DNA of 24,193 bases from Bacteroidota bacterium (GTDB lineage: Bacteria > Bacteroidota > Bacteroidia > AKYH767-A > JABDAW01): assembly GCA_023251595.1 (NCBI GenBank), contig JAHEYM010000004.1:1-24193 (forward strand). The letters are read 5' to 3'. The stretch's first letter is position 1; the number at the start of each line of letters is the position of its first letter. The notes under the pieces were generated by a model that searched no databases, was not told where the DNA came from, and worked only from the letters and a program-made list of their open reading frames with translations. The translations under genes and the position numbers were made by a program. This document shows, in pieces, positions 23,782 to 24,193 of the stretch.

Positions 23782-23865
23782 AAGCATAACCTGTCCCGTT
23801 TTTTCGGGAGATCCTAAGATCCGGCGATCTGTGTAAATCTGAGCGATCCGTGAGCAACCCTTTTG
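23782..23865. repeat. Direct repeat unit 2
   Basis: Second copy of the unit at 23652-23735, with an identical first 32 nt. Its end (ACCCTTTTG) supplies the TTTG that serves as the -33 element for the vsr remnant. Together the two copies account for most of the gap 23589-23898; no gene was supported there. Confidence 0.85.
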
Positions 23866-23894
23866 TTTTTTCTGCACCGAACTCCTTATCTTTA
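23862..23894 (+). promoter_or_regulatory. Promoter-like sequence of the vsr remnant
   Basis: TTTG (23862-23865) is followed after 21 nt by TATCTTTA (23887-23894), one base from TAnnTTTG. The ATG at 23899 would be nearly leaderless. Confidence 0.4.
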
Positions 23895-23898
23895 CCGT

Positions 23899-24039
23899 AT
23901 GGCAGACGTACACGACCCTCAAACCCGGAGCTACAACATGTCTCAGATTAAAGGCAAAAACACCAAGCCCGAAATTCTGGTTCGGAAATTTTTATTCTCA
24001 AATGGGTTGAGATACCGGCTGCATGTAAAAACCCTATAA
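23899..24039 (+). pseudogene. vsr: Truncated very-short-patch repair endonuclease (Vsr), N-terminal fragment
   Basis: The 46-residue frame reads MADVHDPQTRSYNMSQIKGK followed by NTKPEILVRKFLFSNGLRYRLHVKTL and a stop. This is the conserved N-terminus of Vsr endonucleases (S-x-N-M-S-x-I-K-G-K-N-T-K-P-E; F-R-Y-R-L-H), which nick DNA at T:G mismatches created by deamination of 5-methylcytosine. Whole enzymes are about 130-150 residues. Just where the family continues with L-P-G-K-P-D-I-V, which holds the catalytic Asp, the match ends at about 24035 and unrelated AT-rich sequence begins. The catalytic and zinc-binding residues are absent from the window, so the product should be inactive. No cytosine methyltransferase gene is visible nearby. 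An insertion or deletion joint at about 24035 is the likely cause. Confidence 0.8.
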
Positions 24040-24066
24040 AAAATGATTGTTGTAAAGCAGAATGAT

Positions 24067-24074
24067 TACATTTG
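24067..24074 (+). promoter_or_regulatory. Possible -7 box past the vsr break
   Basis: TACATTTG fits TAnnTTTG, but there is no good -33 element. The 10-nt string TTACATTTGT recurs at 24169-24178. Confidence 0.3.
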
Positions 24075-24145
24075 TCTTTTCTAGCCCCGATTCAAGCAGT
24101 AATTTTTCAGTAAACAGTTCTAACGTAAAAATTTACTTTTCTTTT

Positions 24146-24177
24146 TTTGAATTTCTCTCTCAAACTCTTTACATTTG
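24146..24177 (+). promoter_or_regulatory. Bacteroidota-type promoter at the right window edge
   Basis: TTTG (24146-24149), a 20-nt spacer, then TACATTTG (24170-24177): both boxes match the consensus. Transcription would start near 24184 and read out of the window into a gene that cannot be seen. Confidence 0.6.
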
Positions 24178-24193
24178 TATAACCTATTTTTCT

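Noticed and set aside
23652..23865. Possible CRISPR array from the repeated units
   Set aside because: Only two units, long and diverged, spaced 130 bp apart and with palindromes of the intergenic repeat type; no cas genes.
23635..23922. 95-residue minus-strand frame across the direct repeats before vsr
   Set aside because: The translation simply reads the two repeat units (similar phrases appear twice) and overlaps the start of the vsr remnant; there is no sign of a protein fold.
1..24193. Apparent abundance of TATATA strings throughout coding and non-coding sequence
   Set aside because: About 26 occurrences counted by eye, against roughly 18 expected from an AT-rich composition; Tyr-Ile and Ile-Tyr codon pairs explain most of them. 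Not a clear signal.

Overview
The window looks like a chromosomal stretch of a Bacteroidota bacterium. Several things point there: the near absence of Shine-Dalgarno sites, promoters of the TTTG / TAnnTTTG type (best at 19344-19374), the gene families present (LolC/E-type permease, AsmA-like giant, SprA-like barrel, KilA-N protein, paired periplasmic amidohydrolases) and an AT-rich base composition. Assignments rest on reading motifs by eye; no database search was possible.

Layout. 1-2213 (+): the end of a SAM methyltransferase, a LolC/LolE-type ABC permease and a small AraC-type regulator with a ferredoxin-like (HMA-like) front domain, all overlapping by 1-4 nt and so probably one operon. 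2326-4961 (-): a TlpA-like thioredoxin protein translationally coupled to a Tat-signal family GH1 beta-glucosidase. 5116-8818 (-): an AsmA-like membrane-anchored protein and exonuclease III (xth). 8852-8919 is a compact divergent promoter region between xth and a 1195-residue exported, probably outer-membrane protein (+), which converges with a membrane-anchored coiled-coil protein (-). 13621-18043 (-): two adjacent exported amidohydrolase-type proteins holding three amidohydrolase-like modules, only one of which keeps its metal ligands. 18426-19241 (+): a KilA-N protein of phage-like type, preceded by an array of inverted repeats. 19397-21228 (+): a membrane-anchored cytochrome c overlapping hflX. 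21344-21523: an unrecognised 59-residue membrane protein. 21666-23588: dxs, the first enzyme of the non-mevalonate isoprenoid pathway. 23899-24039: a truncated vsr (very-short-patch repair endonuclease).

The most unusual material is the repeat load. GC-rich double-hairpin elements, small CCCGA...TCGGG palindromes, heptamer arrays and other low-complexity repeats fill almost every intergenic gap and often begin at or just after a stop codon. Repeat-like units also appear to have entered coding sequence in frame: three times in the AsmA-like gene and once at the 5' end of the large amidohydrolase. Other points for follow-up are the inverted-repeat array at the KilA-N gene, an abrupt GC step inside dxs and the degenerate amidohydrolase modules.
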